64,000 nucleotides of DNA from NCBI GenBank assembly GCA_963558655.1, contig CAUWHJ010000012.1:24860-88859 (forward strand), written 5' to 3'. The position numbers and the translations under genes were made by a program. Shown here piece after piece: positions 26,060 to 35,274 of this stretch. Under the pieces are notes generated by a model that was given only the letters and a program-made list of their open reading frames with translations, was not told where the DNA came from and did not search any database. This stretch comes from UMGS1590 sp963558655 (lineage in GTDB: Bacteria > Bacillota > Peptococcia > Peptococcales > Peptococcaceae). Every line of letters starts with the position of its first letter. Within the stretch, counting starts at the first letter, position 1.

Positions 26060-26611
26060 ATGGAATACGAAAAAGAACTTCATGATTTATTTTTAATGCA
26101 ACAGACATATGGTACTTTGTTCTCGCTAATCAATAAACTTCAAATTACAGGCGATGCCTATTTTACAGGCCTCACTTCTCGCCAGTTTATGACAATCGTT
26201 GCTATTTTACATCTGCCAGAGGATGAAACAACGATAAATAATATCGCTCGGAAATTGGGAACCAGCAAACAAAACGCCAATCGAATGGTTACAGGAATTG
26301 AAAAATTAGGGTATGTTACGATTGTTCCCAGCTCTAAAGATCGGCGCGCCGCTAATGTGTTGCTTACGGAGGCTGGGAAACAAAAAGTAATTGAGTGTTC
26401 ACAATACGCCGTAGATTTTATGGCCGACCTATTCCGGAATTTTAACACACAAGAATTAGAAACTCTCTGGAACCTGCTGCGCAGGCTCTATGAATTTGAC
26501 GGAAATCATCAAGATGGTTTTGAAGAAGATGGTGCACAATTAATAGCTGACCCGGAATTAAGCAACCGCATTTTACAACACTTTGCAGAGAAAAGAAAGT
26601 ATTCGGAATAA
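26060..26611 (+). CDS. MarR family transcriptional regulator
   Basis: A 183-residue MarR protein, slightly longer than the usual 140-150 because of a C-terminal tail of about 35 residues. The winged helix is clear: TSRQFMTIVAILHL, INNIARKLGTSKQNANRMVTGIEKLGYV (recognition helix) and the wing SSKDRRAANVLLTEAG. ATG 26060 is used; a TTG at 26048 is too close to AGGAG. It is followed by its own terminator and then a five-gene ABC cluster in the same direction, which it probably controls. Base composition is AT-rich like that cluster. Confidence 0.9.
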   Translation: MEYEKELHDLFLMQQTYGTLFSLINKLQITGDAYFTGLTSRQFMTIVAILHLPEDETTINNIARKLGTSKQNANRMVTGIEKLGYVTIVPSSKDRRAANVLLTEAGKQKVIECSQYAVDFMADLFRNFNTQELETLWNLLRRLYEFDGNHQDGFEEDGAQLIADPELSNRILQHFAEKRKYSE

Positions 26612-26637
26612 GGCGACGTAAACGTCGCCTTATTTTT
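26611..26637 (+). terminator. Terminator of the marR-type gene
   Basis: AGGCGACGT (26611-26619) pairs with ACGTCGCCT (26622-26630), followed by TATTTTTTT. Confidence 0.88.
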
Positions 26638-26658
26638 TTGCCTCATAAAGACACTATG

Positions 26659-26687
26659 TTGACATTAGTGTTTCCTTGTTTTATAAT
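26659..26687 (+). promoter_or_regulatory. Promoter of the acquired ABC operon
   Basis: Perfect TTGACA (26659-26664), 17-base spacer, perfect TATAAT (26682-26687). A perfect 8-base inverted repeat (AAAGACAC 26647-26654, GTGTCTTT 26704-26711) brackets it, consistent with repressor binding. Confidence 0.88.
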
Positions 26688-26728
26688 CCATATTGACAAC
26701 AAGGTGTCTTTTGAAAGGAGAACGAATA

Positions 26729-27667
26729 ATGGAAGAAGTTATTGTTGTTGAAAAGCTCAATAAGCGTTACCAACACAAATCAGCTATTCATGATTTGAGT
26801 TTTACGGTTTATCAGGGAGAAATTGTAGGATTGTTAGGCCCGAACGGTGCCGGGAAAAGCACAACCATCAATATCCTTTCTACAATTTTGAAACCCGATA
26901 GCGGAAACGTCTCGATTGGCGGATATGATTTGGCAAAGGACAAATCGAAGATCAAAAAGTTTATCGGCATTGTTCCGCAAGACCTTGCAATTTATGAAGA
27001 AATCAGTGCCGAAAAAAATGTTGCGTTTTTTGCAAGTCTTTATGGTCTGCATGGTTCAGAACTGAAAACTCAAACTTACAAAGCACTTCAACAGGTAGGA
27101 TTATACGACCATCGAGCCGAAAAGCCCAAAACATTTTCCGGCGGCATGAAGCGGCGTCTGAATATTGCGTGTGCCATCGCCCACGCCCCCAAACTTATTA
27201 TCATGGATGAACCAACCGTCGGCATTGATCCGCAATCCCGCAATCATATTTTAGAGGCTATTTTAACTTTGCGGGATCAGGGTTCAACGATCCTTTATTC
27301 CACGCACTACATGGAAGAAGTGGAAGCGATTGCCGACCGCATTTTGATACTTGACGAAGGAAAATTGATTGCATCCGGGACAAAAAAAGAATTGTGCCAG
27401 CGATTTGAAAATCAGGTTACATATAGCTTTACTTTAGACCGTAAGCCGGATGGAACAACGCTTACGCTGTCCGGGCTGCCGGGTATTTTGTCCGTGTCTT
27501 TTGAAGAACAGGGGCTTGCCGTTACAGTGGATATAATCAATGAAAATCTAAGCCATATCATTTCAACGATTTTGTCAGCCGGATACCAGATTAAAGCCAT
27601 GTCAAGTAAAGAAGCTTCTCTTGAAACAGTCTTTTTAGATTTGACCGGAAAATCTCTGCGGGACTAA
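26729..27667 (+). CDS. ABC transporter ATP-binding protein, DrrA type
   Basis: A 312-residue ATPase with Walker A GPNGAGKSTT, signature FSGGMKRRLNIACAIAH, Walker B LIIMDEPTVGIDP and H-loop STHYMEEVE. The C-terminal extension ending SLETVFLDLTGKSLRD is typical of DrrA-type multidrug exporters. AAAGGAGAACGAATA sets start 26729. It is the first gene of a five-gene operon and should pair with the two permeases that follow. Confidence 0.93.
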   Translation: MEEVIVVEKLNKRYQHKSAIHDLSFTVYQGEIVGLLGPNGAGKSTTINILSTILKPDSGNVSIGGYDLAKDKSKIKKFIGIVPQDLAIYEEISAEKNVAFFASLYGLHGSELKTQTYKALQQVGLYDHRAEKPKTFSGGMKRRLNIACAIAHAPKLIIMDEPTVGIDPQSRNHILEAILTLRDQGSTILYSTHYMEEVEAIADRILILDEGKLIASGTKKELCQRFENQVTYSFTLDRKPDGTTLTLSGLPGILSVSFEEQGLAVTVDIINENLSHIISTILSAGYQIKAMSSKEASLETVFLDLTGKSLRD

Positions 27668-27678
27668 AGGAGGAACTT

Positions 27679-28422
27679 ATGCGTTTGTCAAGAATATTGC
27701 GTCAAGATTTAGGAAATATCCTTCGCAACCCTGTCTTGATCTTTTCAAACACCATTCTGCCTCTCATTCTGATTGGTGTCATGGGATTTGTAACAAAGGG
27801 CAGATTTGGTACAGAACTGGTATCTTCCTTTGATTACTATGGCGTGAATATGCTGATTTTTTCTGTCGGCATGATCGCTATTACAGCGACCAACGCTTTT
27901 ATGGAAGAACGAGTAAAACGTGGAAACTTTCGGATTGTCTATGCGCCTATATCCAAAGAGGAAATTTATCTTTCTAAAATTCTGTCCTCCTATTTACTAT
28001 CGGCAGTCTGTTATAGTGTTTTGGTTCTCGGCTGCCAATACCTATTAGGATTGAATATGGGAGGACGCAACTGCATTTATTTTATCATTTTGTTAAATGT
28101 GTTTAGCTTTTGGGGCTGCTGTTTCGGGACTATGTTCTGCTGCATATTCAAAGACGAAGAACAGGCCAACGGCATTATGCAAATTCCGTTGTTCCTCTCA
28201 ATCATACTCGGAGGGGTGATTTTTCAAATTCACCGTTTCGGGGATTTTCTCAATAGCCTGTCACTGATTTCCCCGGTGAAGTGGGTTGCCGCTTGCAGCT
28301 ATCAGATCATTTACGACAATGATCTACACCTATTACTCCCGGTGATTGCAGGATTGTTGATTTTATCACTTGTCTTTATTGGCATTTGCCATATTCTTTT
28401 CAGGCCGGAGGATTATCTATGA
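27679..28422 (+). CDS. ABC-2 type permease
   Basis: A 247-residue permease with about six membrane helices and the ABC-2 central block (MEERVKRGNFRIVYAPISKEEIYLSK) that couples to the ATPase. AAAGGAGGAACTT precedes the ATG. Its stop overlaps the next permease start in ATGA. It likely forms a heterodimeric channel with that protein. Confidence 0.9.
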   Translation: MRLSRILRQDLGNILRNPVLIFSNTILPLILIGVMGFVTKGRFGTELVSSFDYYGVNMLIFSVGMIAITATNAFMEERVKRGNFRIVYAPISKEEIYLSKILSSYLLSAVCYSVLVLGCQYLLGLNMGGRNCIYFIILLNVFSFWGCCFGTMFCCIFKDEEQANGIMQIPLFLSIILGGVIFQIHRFGDFLNSLSLISPVKWVAACSYQIIYDNDLHLLLPVIAGLLILSLVFIGICHILFRPEDYL

Positions 28423-29405
28423 GTATATTATTAAAAAACAATTTTGAAAGGATCAAACATCATAAGGCCGTATTGCTGATTGCTTGTATCATCATGCCGC
28501 TTCTCATTTGTGCTGCGGTCTTTATTTCTAACCATTCGACTACGCAGGAAGTGATTGCCGTGTCGGGAGGAACAGTTTCAAATCCTATTTCTTGTGACCA
28601 ATATACTTTCGTCCATGTCGATCAGGAACCGGCCCTGTCAACTCTGGTGGATGGAACTTATGCAGCCTATGCCCAAAAACAAGCGGATGGAACCTACGCT
28701 ATTACCACCCTTAAAGGACAGCAGGATAAAGAGGCAATCATGACCCTGCTCTCAACGGGGAAATTGCCAGAGGGGTATAAAGGCGACGATGCAAAAAGAA
28801 GTGAGCGCGGCATTGGCACAAACGTACTGGGATTTATTACAATGCTGGTACTCATGCAGGGTGTGGCTCTGACAACGTTATATCCAGAAGATCGTTTGAA
28901 AGGTACTTTTCGCCGGATTATGTTTGCGCCCTGCAATGAAAATCAGTATTTAACAGCGCAGTTTATCTTCACGCTCACCTGCCTTTATGTTCCTACTTTT
29001 GCGGCAATCGCTGTGATACACGGTATATTCGGTATAGAAATCGGCTTTCCTATCGCTGAAATAGCGGTGCTTCTATTGCTTTTAACTGTGTTTGCAACGG
29101 CTTTTGCTCTGTTTATTGCAACGGTTTTTGATCGAAATACCAATCTGATTGCCACGGGTATCAGCGTTGTTACTTGTATTGTAGCCGGATGCTTTATTGA
29201 CATCAGTACCAACAATCCGATCCTTACCACAATATTTAAGATCATTCCTCAAACGGAATTTATGGAACTCGTACATGGAGTAGAGTTTGGCGGCAGTTAT
29301 AGCCAATTCCGATATGAAATTATCTATATCCTGCTTTGGGCGTTTGTCTTATTGATTGCAGGAGTTCATATCGCCAAAAATAGAATAGCGAAAGGGAAAT
29401 ATTGA
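28419..29405 (+). CDS. ABC-2 type permease with large extracellular loop
   Basis: A 328-residue permease: one N-terminal membrane helix (about residues 18-38), an extracellular segment of about 100 residues with YTFVHVDQEPALSTLVDG, then five further helices. The segment YPEDRLKGTFRRIMFAPCNENQYL before the third helix corresponds to the coupling block of the partner permease. This is the ABC2_membrane_3 plan. The ATG overlaps the previous stop and has GGAGGATTATCT. A longer frame from 28386 is not needed. Confidence 0.9.
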   Translation: MSILLKNNFERIKHHKAVLLIACIIMPLLICAAVFISNHSTTQEVIAVSGGTVSNPISCDQYTFVHVDQEPALSTLVDGTYAAYAQKQADGTYAITTLKGQQDKEAIMTLLSTGKLPEGYKGDDAKRSERGIGTNVLGFITMLVLMQGVALTTLYPEDRLKGTFRRIMFAPCNENQYLTAQFIFTLTCLYVPTFAAIAVIHGIFGIEIGFPIAEIAVLLLLLTVFATAFALFIATVFDRNTNLIATGISVVTCIVAGCFIDISTNNPILTTIFKIIPQTEFMELVHGVEFGGSYSQFRYEIIYILLWAFVLLIAGVHIAKNRIAKGKY

Positions 29406-30143
29406 ATGTCAGCAAATACAATGATTAAGCTAGAGAATGTCACAAAGGTTTTTGATGGGCGCGAAGTCATTCATCATTGCAGCATGAATGTCCCGAAAGG
29501 CTCTATCTATGGATTTGTAGGGCCAAACGGAGCAGGAAAAACGACGATACTCAAGTTAATAATGGGACTTCTTCGTCCTACAACGGGCAGAATTTCGGTT
29601 ATGGGAATTGCAGTGCCTTTGGAACGCAATCGAATTCTTCAAAAAATCGGCTGTATTATTGAAGCTCCTGTATTCTATGAAGATATATCTGCAGAAAAAA
29701 ACCTGCGGCTACATCTTGAATATATGAAAAAGCAGCCATTCATTGAGAATATACCGGCAACATTACATAAAGTTGGGCTTGATGGTACTGCAAATCAACC
29801 TGTAAGAAAGTTTTCGTTGGGTATGAAACAGCGATTAGGAATTGCGAGGGCAATCATTCATAGACCAGAAATCTTACTGTTGGACGAACCTATTAACGGC
29901 CTTGATCCAATGGGAATAAAGGAAATGCGGGAATTGTTCTGCTCCCTTGCCCACGAGCAAAACATGACGATCATTATTTCCAGCCATATTTTAAGCGAAT
30001 TGGAGAACATCGCTGATTTGATAGGCATTATTTCAAAGGGACAGATTTCAAAAGAAATATTCTTAAAAGATGTTCAAAAGGACTTTCCCATCGATTTGGA
30101 AAAATATTTTTTTGAAGCAGTGAAGGGGAACGAAAGCACATGA
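29406..30143 (+). CDS. ABC transporter ATP-binding protein, BcrA type
   Basis: A 245-residue ATPase with Walker A GPNGAGKTT, signature FSLGMKQRLGIARAII, Walker B ILLLDEPINGLDP and H-loop SSHILSELE, matching bacitracin/lantibiotic-immunity ATPases. Its start follows the previous stop directly (TGAATG), and its end overlaps the next gene, so it belongs to the same transcript. With the next permease it forms a second, distinct exporter in one operon. Confidence 0.93.
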   Translation: MSANTMIKLENVTKVFDGREVIHHCSMNVPKGSIYGFVGPNGAGKTTILKLIMGLLRPTTGRISVMGIAVPLERNRILQKIGCIIEAPVFYEDISAEKNLRLHLEYMKKQPFIENIPATLHKVGLDGTANQPVRKFSLGMKQRLGIARAIIHRPEILLLDEPINGLDPMGIKEMRELFCSLAHEQNMTIIISSHILSELENIADLIGIISKGQISKEIFLKDVQKDFPIDLEKYFFEAVKGNEST

Positions 30144-30844
30144 AACACCTCATTAAACTGGAATTGGAAAAGATAAACATTCGCCCTTATGTATACACTG
30201 GGCTAGGCATTGTCATCTGTATGTTAGGCCTGTTATATACCTTTGCCATGATCGCCCATGTGGGAGGCGACAGTGATGCCGCAGAATTTTCAACATATCA
30301 TAATATTTGGGTGCTTGTAAATACGCTACAAATGGCTGCATACGCGGTTTTAGTTGCTGTTATGTTCTCTACATTTCTTTTGAAAGACTACACAGGAAAA
30401 AATGCCATTCTGATATTCTCTTACCCCACAGAGCGCCAAAAACTCTTACAATGCAAAATCGCTTTGGTGTCACTGTTTATTGCAGCGTTTATGATAGGCG
30501 GAACAATTTTAATGTACGCAATTTTTACTCTATCAGAAGCGGTATTTCCATTAGTGCCAGATCAGTTATCCGCTCGATTGTTCATAAAGGTTTTCTTTGA
30601 TACTTTATTGTGCCTTTTTCTCGCACTATTTATTGGATTAATCTCTGTGCGAATTGGATTTAACAAAAAATCCGTACAAACGACAATCGTTATGTCTGTT
30701 ATTCTATGCTCTGGTTCGGCAAATATAACAGCAACCATGAGTTATTCTTATATTCCATTCATTGTATTATTCAGTATAGCATTGTTTCTGGCATTTATAT
30801 CCTATAAGGGACTTAAAATGAAGATTGAAAATGCGGAAGTATAG
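30140..30844 (+). CDS. ABC-2 type permease, lantibiotic-immunity type
   Basis: A 234-residue protein with about six membrane helices and a short cytoplasmic N terminus (MKHLIKLELEKINIRPY), as in BcrB/MutE-type permeases. The ATG overlaps the ATPase stop (ATGA). Codon use is AT-rich like the rest of the cluster. It is the last gene; no hairpin with a T run was seen for the plus strand just after it. Confidence 0.87.
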   Translation: MKHLIKLELEKINIRPYVYTGLGIVICMLGLLYTFAMIAHVGGDSDAAEFSTYHNIWVLVNTLQMAAYAVLVAVMFSTFLLKDYTGKNAILIFSYPTERQKLLQCKIALVSLFIAAFMIGGTILMYAIFTLSEAVFPLVPDQLSARLFIKVFFDTLLCLFLALFIGLISVRIGFNKKSVQTTIVMSVILCSGSANITATMSYSYIPFIVLFSIALFLAFISYKGLKMKIENAEV

Positions 30845-30998
30845 AGACTTTATGGTTTCATTGGAAATTTAGCTTAAATAAAATGTCTGTCAGTAGAAAA
30901 AACCGATAACCAGACTATTCTCACGCTCATTTAATCCTGCGCTATTAAAGCACATTTCAATCCTTCTCTTACGAAAATAAAGCCCTAATAAAAATAAA

Positions 30999-31027
30999 CG
31001 CGGTAGCTTATAGAAAAAGCTACCGCG
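30999..31027 (-). terminator. Terminator of the flavodoxin/ferredoxin gene
   Basis: CGCGGTAGCTT (30999-31009) pairs with AAGCTACCGCG (31017-31027); on the minus strand TTTATTTTTA follows. Confidence 0.85.
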
Positions 31028-31062
31028 ATAGAATATGCAAAAAGATCTAAAACTTTACCATT

Positions 31063-31827
31063 TTAGAGATAAAGCGCCGCTTCATGACGCACGCCTGCGC
31101 CGGCTTTTTCCAAAAAGGCAGCCGTACCGGCGAGTGTTTCTTTGCCAATGCTGCGAGCACCAACTGGACAGACAGCCACGCAGCGCATGCAGGAAATGCA
31201 GCGCGCCGCATCAGCCGTTTCCAGATGTTCCGAATCAATCGCACCGTTTGGACATTTTTCAGCACACTGGCCACAATGCACGCAAGTGCTGTCCGCCACC
31301 GGCACATGGCCACCTTTCGACAACGCTTTGTATGGACGGTTGCCTGGCAGCTCCGGACAATGATCCTCGCCTTTTGCCAGCTTTTCAGCAATGGCTTTTG
31401 CAAAATCTTCAAGCACTGCTACATCTGCGGCATCTGGGCGACCAGCAGCAAATTGACGCGCTATGGAATGTTCTGCCACTGCACTGATTCCAGCTACCAC
31501 GCGAAATCCCGCAGCTTCGGCAAGATCTTCCATTTCCACCAGCTGATCGTCAAAAGCACGGTTGCCATAAACAGCAACAATAATAGCGCGAGCCCCACTT
31601 CCCTGTATGCATGCAAAGCGTGATGCTGCCAATGCCGGAACACGACCACCATAGCAAGGCATAGCAATCACTGCTACATCTTCCTCGCTCAACGCAATCG
31701 CTTCATGATCAGCAAAACGATCAGTAAGATCCACAAAGAACACATCCGGCGCCAAAGCATGCGCCAAAATATCAGCAACCGCTTTGGTACCTCCAGTTGG
31801 GCTAAAAACAATCTCTTTAACACTCAT
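31063..31827 (-). CDS. EFR1-type flavodoxin-ferredoxin fusion
   Basis: A 254-residue protein. The N-terminal flavodoxin fold (about 1-160) begins IVFSPTGGTKAVA, the FMN phosphate loop, and contains VAVIAMPCYGGRVPALA. The C-terminal part holds two 4Fe-4S sites, CVHCGQCAEKCP and CISCMRCVAVCP (about 185-230). EFR1-family proteins are abundant in gut Clostridia and shuttle electrons; their partners are mostly unknown. GAGGAGGAAAAAGA gives the start. It lies 19 bases after the nitroreductase gene, so the two are probably one redox operon. Confidence 0.92.
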   Translation of the reverse strand: MSVKEIVFSPTGGTKAVADILAHALAPDVFFVDLTDRFADHEAIALSEEDVAVIAMPCYGGRVPALAASRFACIQGSGARAIIVAVYGNRAFDDQLVEMEDLAEAAGFRVVAGISAVAEHSIARQFAAGRPDAADVAVLEDFAKAIAEKLAKGEDHCPELPGNRPYKALSKGGHVPVADSTCVHCGQCAEKCPNGAIDSEHLETADAARCISCMRCVAVCPVGARSIGKETLAGTAAFLEKAGAGVRHEAALYL

Positions 31828-31846
31828 TCTTTTTCCTCCTCATCAC

Positions 31847-32674
31847 TCAATCTGCCACCCAGGAAAGGCGATAAAACGTATCCTCCGGAATTCGCACGCC
31901 TTCAAGCGGTGTATGTTCAAAATGGCCAGACAAGCCCAACGCCTGTGCTGTTAAATGAAAATGTGCAATCCCTATGCCAAGGTCTATCACCTTCATCATC
32001 ACCTGCTGTTGACCCAGGCTGGCTTTGTGGGTTTCATAAAAATAAAACGTGCGCTCCTTTTTCACCACACGCCACGGCTGCCCGTTTGATGACGATGGCG
32101 CCAAGCGCAGCATCTCCAAGGGCAGCGCATAAGCACCGGCTGCTTCTTCGCTCAGCTGCACCTGAAAGCTATCCTCTGTAAAAATATCGCGCCACAACTC
32201 ACGCTCGTCCGAATGTGCCACATGGCGCATCATCTTCTCCACCGTGCTTGGCCGCGCCGCTCGATAGCCCACCGGAGCTATCACCGGAAACCAGGTATTC
32301 CCACGAATGCCCATCGCTTTGGCAAAATCTTTCCGCTTAAACGTTCCCGCCAGCCACACCGTATGCAATCCGCGCGCTTCAAGCCCCAACACCACACTCT
32401 CAAGCTGATAGCCCAGCGCCAATGCACCCATGACAGACTGCTCAGCCGTTGCGCCAATAAACGTGTGCGCCCCACGCACCACACCAAACGTACTTGGCGG
32501 TTCAGATACAGCATCAAACCGATGCAGCTTCACCGTTTCACCAAAAGGATTGCCTACTGCCGCCATCACCGCATCTAAATACGCACCATCATCTGCGGAA
32601 AGTGTTCGTTCATCATAGGTACGCACACTCTTGCGCCCTTGAATAAGCGCCACAATCTCCGGTTGTTCCATCAT
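31847..32674 (-). CDS. Nitroreductase family protein
   Basis: A 275-residue nitroreductase of the TM1586-like type (two half-size lobes). FMN-binding features are the N-terminal GRKSVRTYD and the later LRLAPSSSNGQPWRV, with QQQVMMKVIDLGIGIAHFHL near the C terminus. Such enzymes use FMN and NAD(P)H or reduced carriers to reduce nitro groups, quinones or other electrophiles; substrate unknown. Start 32674 follows GAGAGGTGGCT; a GTG six bases upstream is less likely. Upstream of the flavodoxin/ferredoxin gene, which may supply electrons. Confidence 0.87.
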   Translation of the reverse strand: MMEQPEIVALIQGRKSVRTYDERTLSADDGAYLDAVMAAVGNPFGETVKLHRFDAVSEPPSTFGVVRGAHTFIGATAEQSVMGALALGYQLESVVLGLEARGLHTVWLAGTFKRKDFAKAMGIRGNTWFPVIAPVGYRAARPSTVEKMMRHVAHSDERELWRDIFTEDSFQVQLSEEAAGAYALPLEMLRLAPSSSNGQPWRVVKKERTFYFYETHKASLGQQQVMMKVIDLGIGIAHFHLTAQALGLSGHFEHTPLEGVRIPEDTFYRLSWVAD

Positions 32675-32772
32675 AGCCACCTCTCGATCTTCATTCTACA
32701 TGTCAGCTTATCACGTTCAAGAACAATCGTCAACGATAGCCGGCTATTCGTCCTCTTTTTACAAGTTTGCCG

Positions 32773-32801
32773 TTTACAACTTTTCTCTGACACGCTACAA
32801 T
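32773..32801 (+). promoter_or_regulatory. Promoter of the FMN-binding lipoprotein gene
   Basis: TTTACA (32773-32778), 17-base spacer, TACAAT (32796-32801). Confidence 0.78.
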
Positions 32802-32832
32802 GAACACATCAGCCACACGAAAGGAGCGCGTG

Positions 32833-33207
32833 ATGAGAAAGTTTTTGGTTCTATGTGGGTTATTATGTTTGCTGCCGTTAGCAGGCTGTAGTAGTGACGA
32901 CGAGGCAAAAAGTTATGCTATTGCTGAGGCAGGTTCCTGGCATGATGGCAAATACTCGGCACAGGCCGAGGGCTATGCTGGATCGTTTTCGGTAACGGTA
33001 ACGATTGCCAATGGTCATTTGCAGGCCATCGAAGTCGGTGACCATGCGGAAACGCCCGACCGCGGCGGTGCTGCCCTAGAGTCGATGATTCCTAAGATGC
33101 TTGACGCACAGTCTTACGATGTTGATGCCATGTCCGGTGCCACCATCACTGCCGATGGGCTGCGTGACGCTGTGGCACGCTGTTTGGAGGAAGCCTCTGC
33201 AAAGTAA
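32833..33207 (+). CDS. FMN-binding domain lipoprotein
   Basis: A 124-residue lipoprotein with lipobox LAGC (Cys about 19) and an FMN-bind domain (about 40-120). The flavinylation motif region is visible as DAMSGATITADGLRDAV, in which the Thr of SGAT is the site where FMN is covalently attached by ApbE in related proteins. It probably carries flavin outside the membrane in extracellular electron transfer. AAAGGAGCGCGTG gives the start. Monocistronic, with promoter and terminator. Confidence 0.92.
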   Translation: MRKFLVLCGLLCLLPLAGCSSDDEAKSYAIAEAGSWHDGKYSAQAEGYAGSFSVTVTIANGHLQAIEVGDHAETPDRGGAALESMIPKMLDAQSYDVDAMSGATITADGLRDAVARCLEEASAK

Positions 33208-33212
33208 AAAGA

Positions 33213-33246
33213 CTCTTGCAAAGTGTTGACTTTGCAAGAGCTTTTT
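33213..33246 (+). terminator. Terminator of the FMN-binding lipoprotein gene
   Basis: CTCTTGCAAAG (33213-33223) pairs with CTTTGCAAGAG (33230-33240), followed by CTTTTTT. Confidence 0.92.
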
Positions 33247-33275
33247 TGTTCAACAGTTATTTTATAAAAGCGCAA

Positions 33276-33309
33276 CAACGCCGCCCATCTATGTAGATGA
33301 GCGGCGTTG
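33276..33309 (-). terminator. Probable terminator of the arylsulfotransferase gene
   Basis: CAACGCCGC (33276-33284) pairs with GCGGCGTTG (33301-33309), with an inner CATCT/AGATG stem. The T run on the minus strand is weak. Confidence 0.65.
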
Positions 33310-33344
33310 TTGTCATATCACACGGCAATAGAGCCTATGTGCTC

Positions 33345-35231
33345 TTACTTGTTCACAACGATGCCGGTTTCGTAAATCTTGTCTTCGCAGAGAATCTTGA
33401 CGGTCTGAGGACCAACAAGGCCGGTTTTGTTGATGAAGGTGTCGATGTCGCATGGGTTTTCTTTCTGGAAGGTACCAACGCACATTGCCTGGAAGTCCTG
33501 AGCAACGGTGCTAACTGGGTAGCGACGAATGTCACCTTTTTCGTCAACGAGAAGAATCTGTACCATTTCACCGGAGGTGTAGATGGCGTTGACCATGATG
33601 CGGTCTTCTTCTTCAAGAACGCTGGCATTGTAATGTTCAGGAATGAGTTCGCCGGTTTCTTCAGCTCTTACTTTCATGCGGGTGGTCTGAGTTTCAATCA
33701 AGCCACCGAGATACTGACCTTCGCCTGCTTCAAAGGTTTCACCAGCATAGTAGATTGGCAGTTTTTCTGCACGATAGCAGTTTGCTGGTACATGGAGTTC
33801 ATAAACAACTTTGTCGTCAACGAGTTCGCAGGTGATGGATTCAAAGGACACACGGTCTTTGGTGTCTGGCTGCATAGCAAGCATAACAGCCATGCCTTCG
33901 CAGGTCTTGCCATCGAGGTAACCAATACCACCAGAATGTACCATGTAGTGACCTTCGTCGTAGTATTCTACGTTGCAGATGTATGGTGAGAAGAATTCTG
34001 CACCACGTTCTTTCCCATACTGCCATACCTGTTCGATGGTCATTTTTTCGGTGTCGATGCGATAGCGCACGCCACGGGAGAAGTTCTGGGAGTTTGGAAC
34101 GTAGTTGTCTGGGTTCTTAGAACGCCAATGACCGTTGTCGAAGAGCATGATATCGCCGTCTGGAAGAACGACACAAGCATGCTGTTCATACTGCCAGTCA
34201 AAGTCGCCGTCGCCTACTGGAGTGAAGAAGTATTTGTCAACATATTCCTGTGGCCAATTTTCTGGGTCACCGATGATCCAATTGAGTTTGCCGGTTTCAT
34301 AATCGAGGTTGATAACGGCATCTTCATGACGACCGGAAAGAGTGAGGCTGTTGGTCTTTTTGTCATACCAAACAGCGTTGTTGTGGAACCAGTCTTCTTC
34401 GGTCTGGCTGCCGGAGCCAGGGCCATGCTGTGGAAGCACGTCTTTGTAATCCCATTTCTTGAGGATTTCGCCGGTGTTTTTGTCGAGCAGAACGCAAACG
34501 TCTTCAACAGTGCCGGAGTAGAAGTCAAAGGTCAGCGCAAGAATGTTGCCATCTTCCATCTGGAATTGGTCGTGGTGGTAACCGCCGCATGGAATGACAT
34601 ATTCTTTGAAGATTTTCCCACCAAAGTTCATTTCATAAAGACCGGTGGTGAAGTATGGCATTTTAACAAGACGTTCGGTACCCACGAGAATGTGGCCATT
34701 GTCGATACGCTTAATGTCAAACGCAAGATTTTCCTTGCAGTACCAGCGCAGGTCGCCCTTGTAGTCGTAACCAACTGGGAAAGAACGCATAGAAGCGGTG
34801 AGGAACACAAAGTTGTCGCCCATGTATTCTGCGGTGGTGTCAATGGACGTAGATTCTGGTACACCTTCCATGAGAGGTTCAGTAGTGATGGTTACGCTGT
34901 GCTTGCTGCCATCTTGAAGCACAATCTCAACAGTGTTGTCGTAGTCGGCATAGAGACCGTAAACAGGAAGAATGTGTTCATAAGCAGCAGGGAAACGGTG
35001 AGTGATGTTCCCAGCTTCTTCTTTGCCCTTTACGATGATGGTTACTTCTTCTGCGCGTGGCGTTTTGAAGAGAATCATCGCAGACAGTGGGCAGATGATG
35101 TAAGGGTTGAGTTTCACCAGTGGATTGGTGAGGGTGTAATCCCCAGCAGCAAATTCTGCCAAAAATGCTTCTTCGTTGGCTTTCTGCTGATGAATGATAT
35201 GTTCTTTTTTAGTATACTTGATTTCAGCCAT
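33345..35231 (-). CDS. Aryl-sulfate sulfotransferase (PAPS-independent, leaderless)
   Basis: A 628-residue ASST-family protein, which moves a sulfate group from one phenolic sulfate ester to another phenol through a sulfo-histidine intermediate. The beta-propeller core has repeated GDI/GNI and LDYETGK blades. Candidate active-site residues are His219-His220, His283-Asn284 in EDWFHNNAVWYD, Arg301-His302 in SGRHEDAVINLD, and His351 in WQYEQHACVVLPDGD, the last probably equivalent to the sulfated histidine. The N terminus (MAEIKYTKKEHII) has no signal peptide, unlike proteobacterial periplasmic ASST but like enzymes described from gut Eubacterium. GGAGGACTATC sets the start. The LysR gene lies directly upstream. 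Confidence 0.92.
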   Translation of the reverse strand: MAEIKYTKKEHIIHQQKANEEAFLAEFAAGDYTLTNPLVKLNPYIICPLSAMILFKTPRAEEVTIIVKGKEEAGNITHRFPAAYEHILPVYGLYADYDNTVEIVLQDGSKHSVTITTEPLMEGVPESTSIDTTAEYMGDNFVFLTASMRSFPVGYDYKGDLRWYCKENLAFDIKRIDNGHILVGTERLVKMPYFTTGLYEMNFGGKIFKEYVIPCGGYHHDQFQMEDGNILALTFDFYSGTVEDVCVLLDKNTGEILKKWDYKDVLPQHGPGSGSQTEEDWFHNNAVWYDKKTNSLTLSGRHEDAVINLDYETGKLNWIIGDPENWPQEYVDKYFFTPVGDGDFDWQYEQHACVVLPDGDIMLFDNGHWRSKNPDNYVPNSQNFSRGVRYRIDTEKMTIEQVWQYGKERGAEFFSPYICNVEYYDEGHYMVHSGGIGYLDGKTCEGMAVMLAMQPDTKDRVSFESITCELVDDKVVYELHVPANCYRAEKLPIYYAGETFEAGEGQYLGGLIETQTTRMKVRAEETGELIPEHYNASVLEEEDRIMVNAIYTSGEMVQILLVDEKGDIRRYPVSTVAQDFQAMCVGTFQKENPCDIDTFINKTGLVGPQTVKILCEDKIYETGIVVNK

Positions 35232-35274
35232 GATAGTCCTCCATTCAAAAAGCATAACTTTATGTCATTAACTG

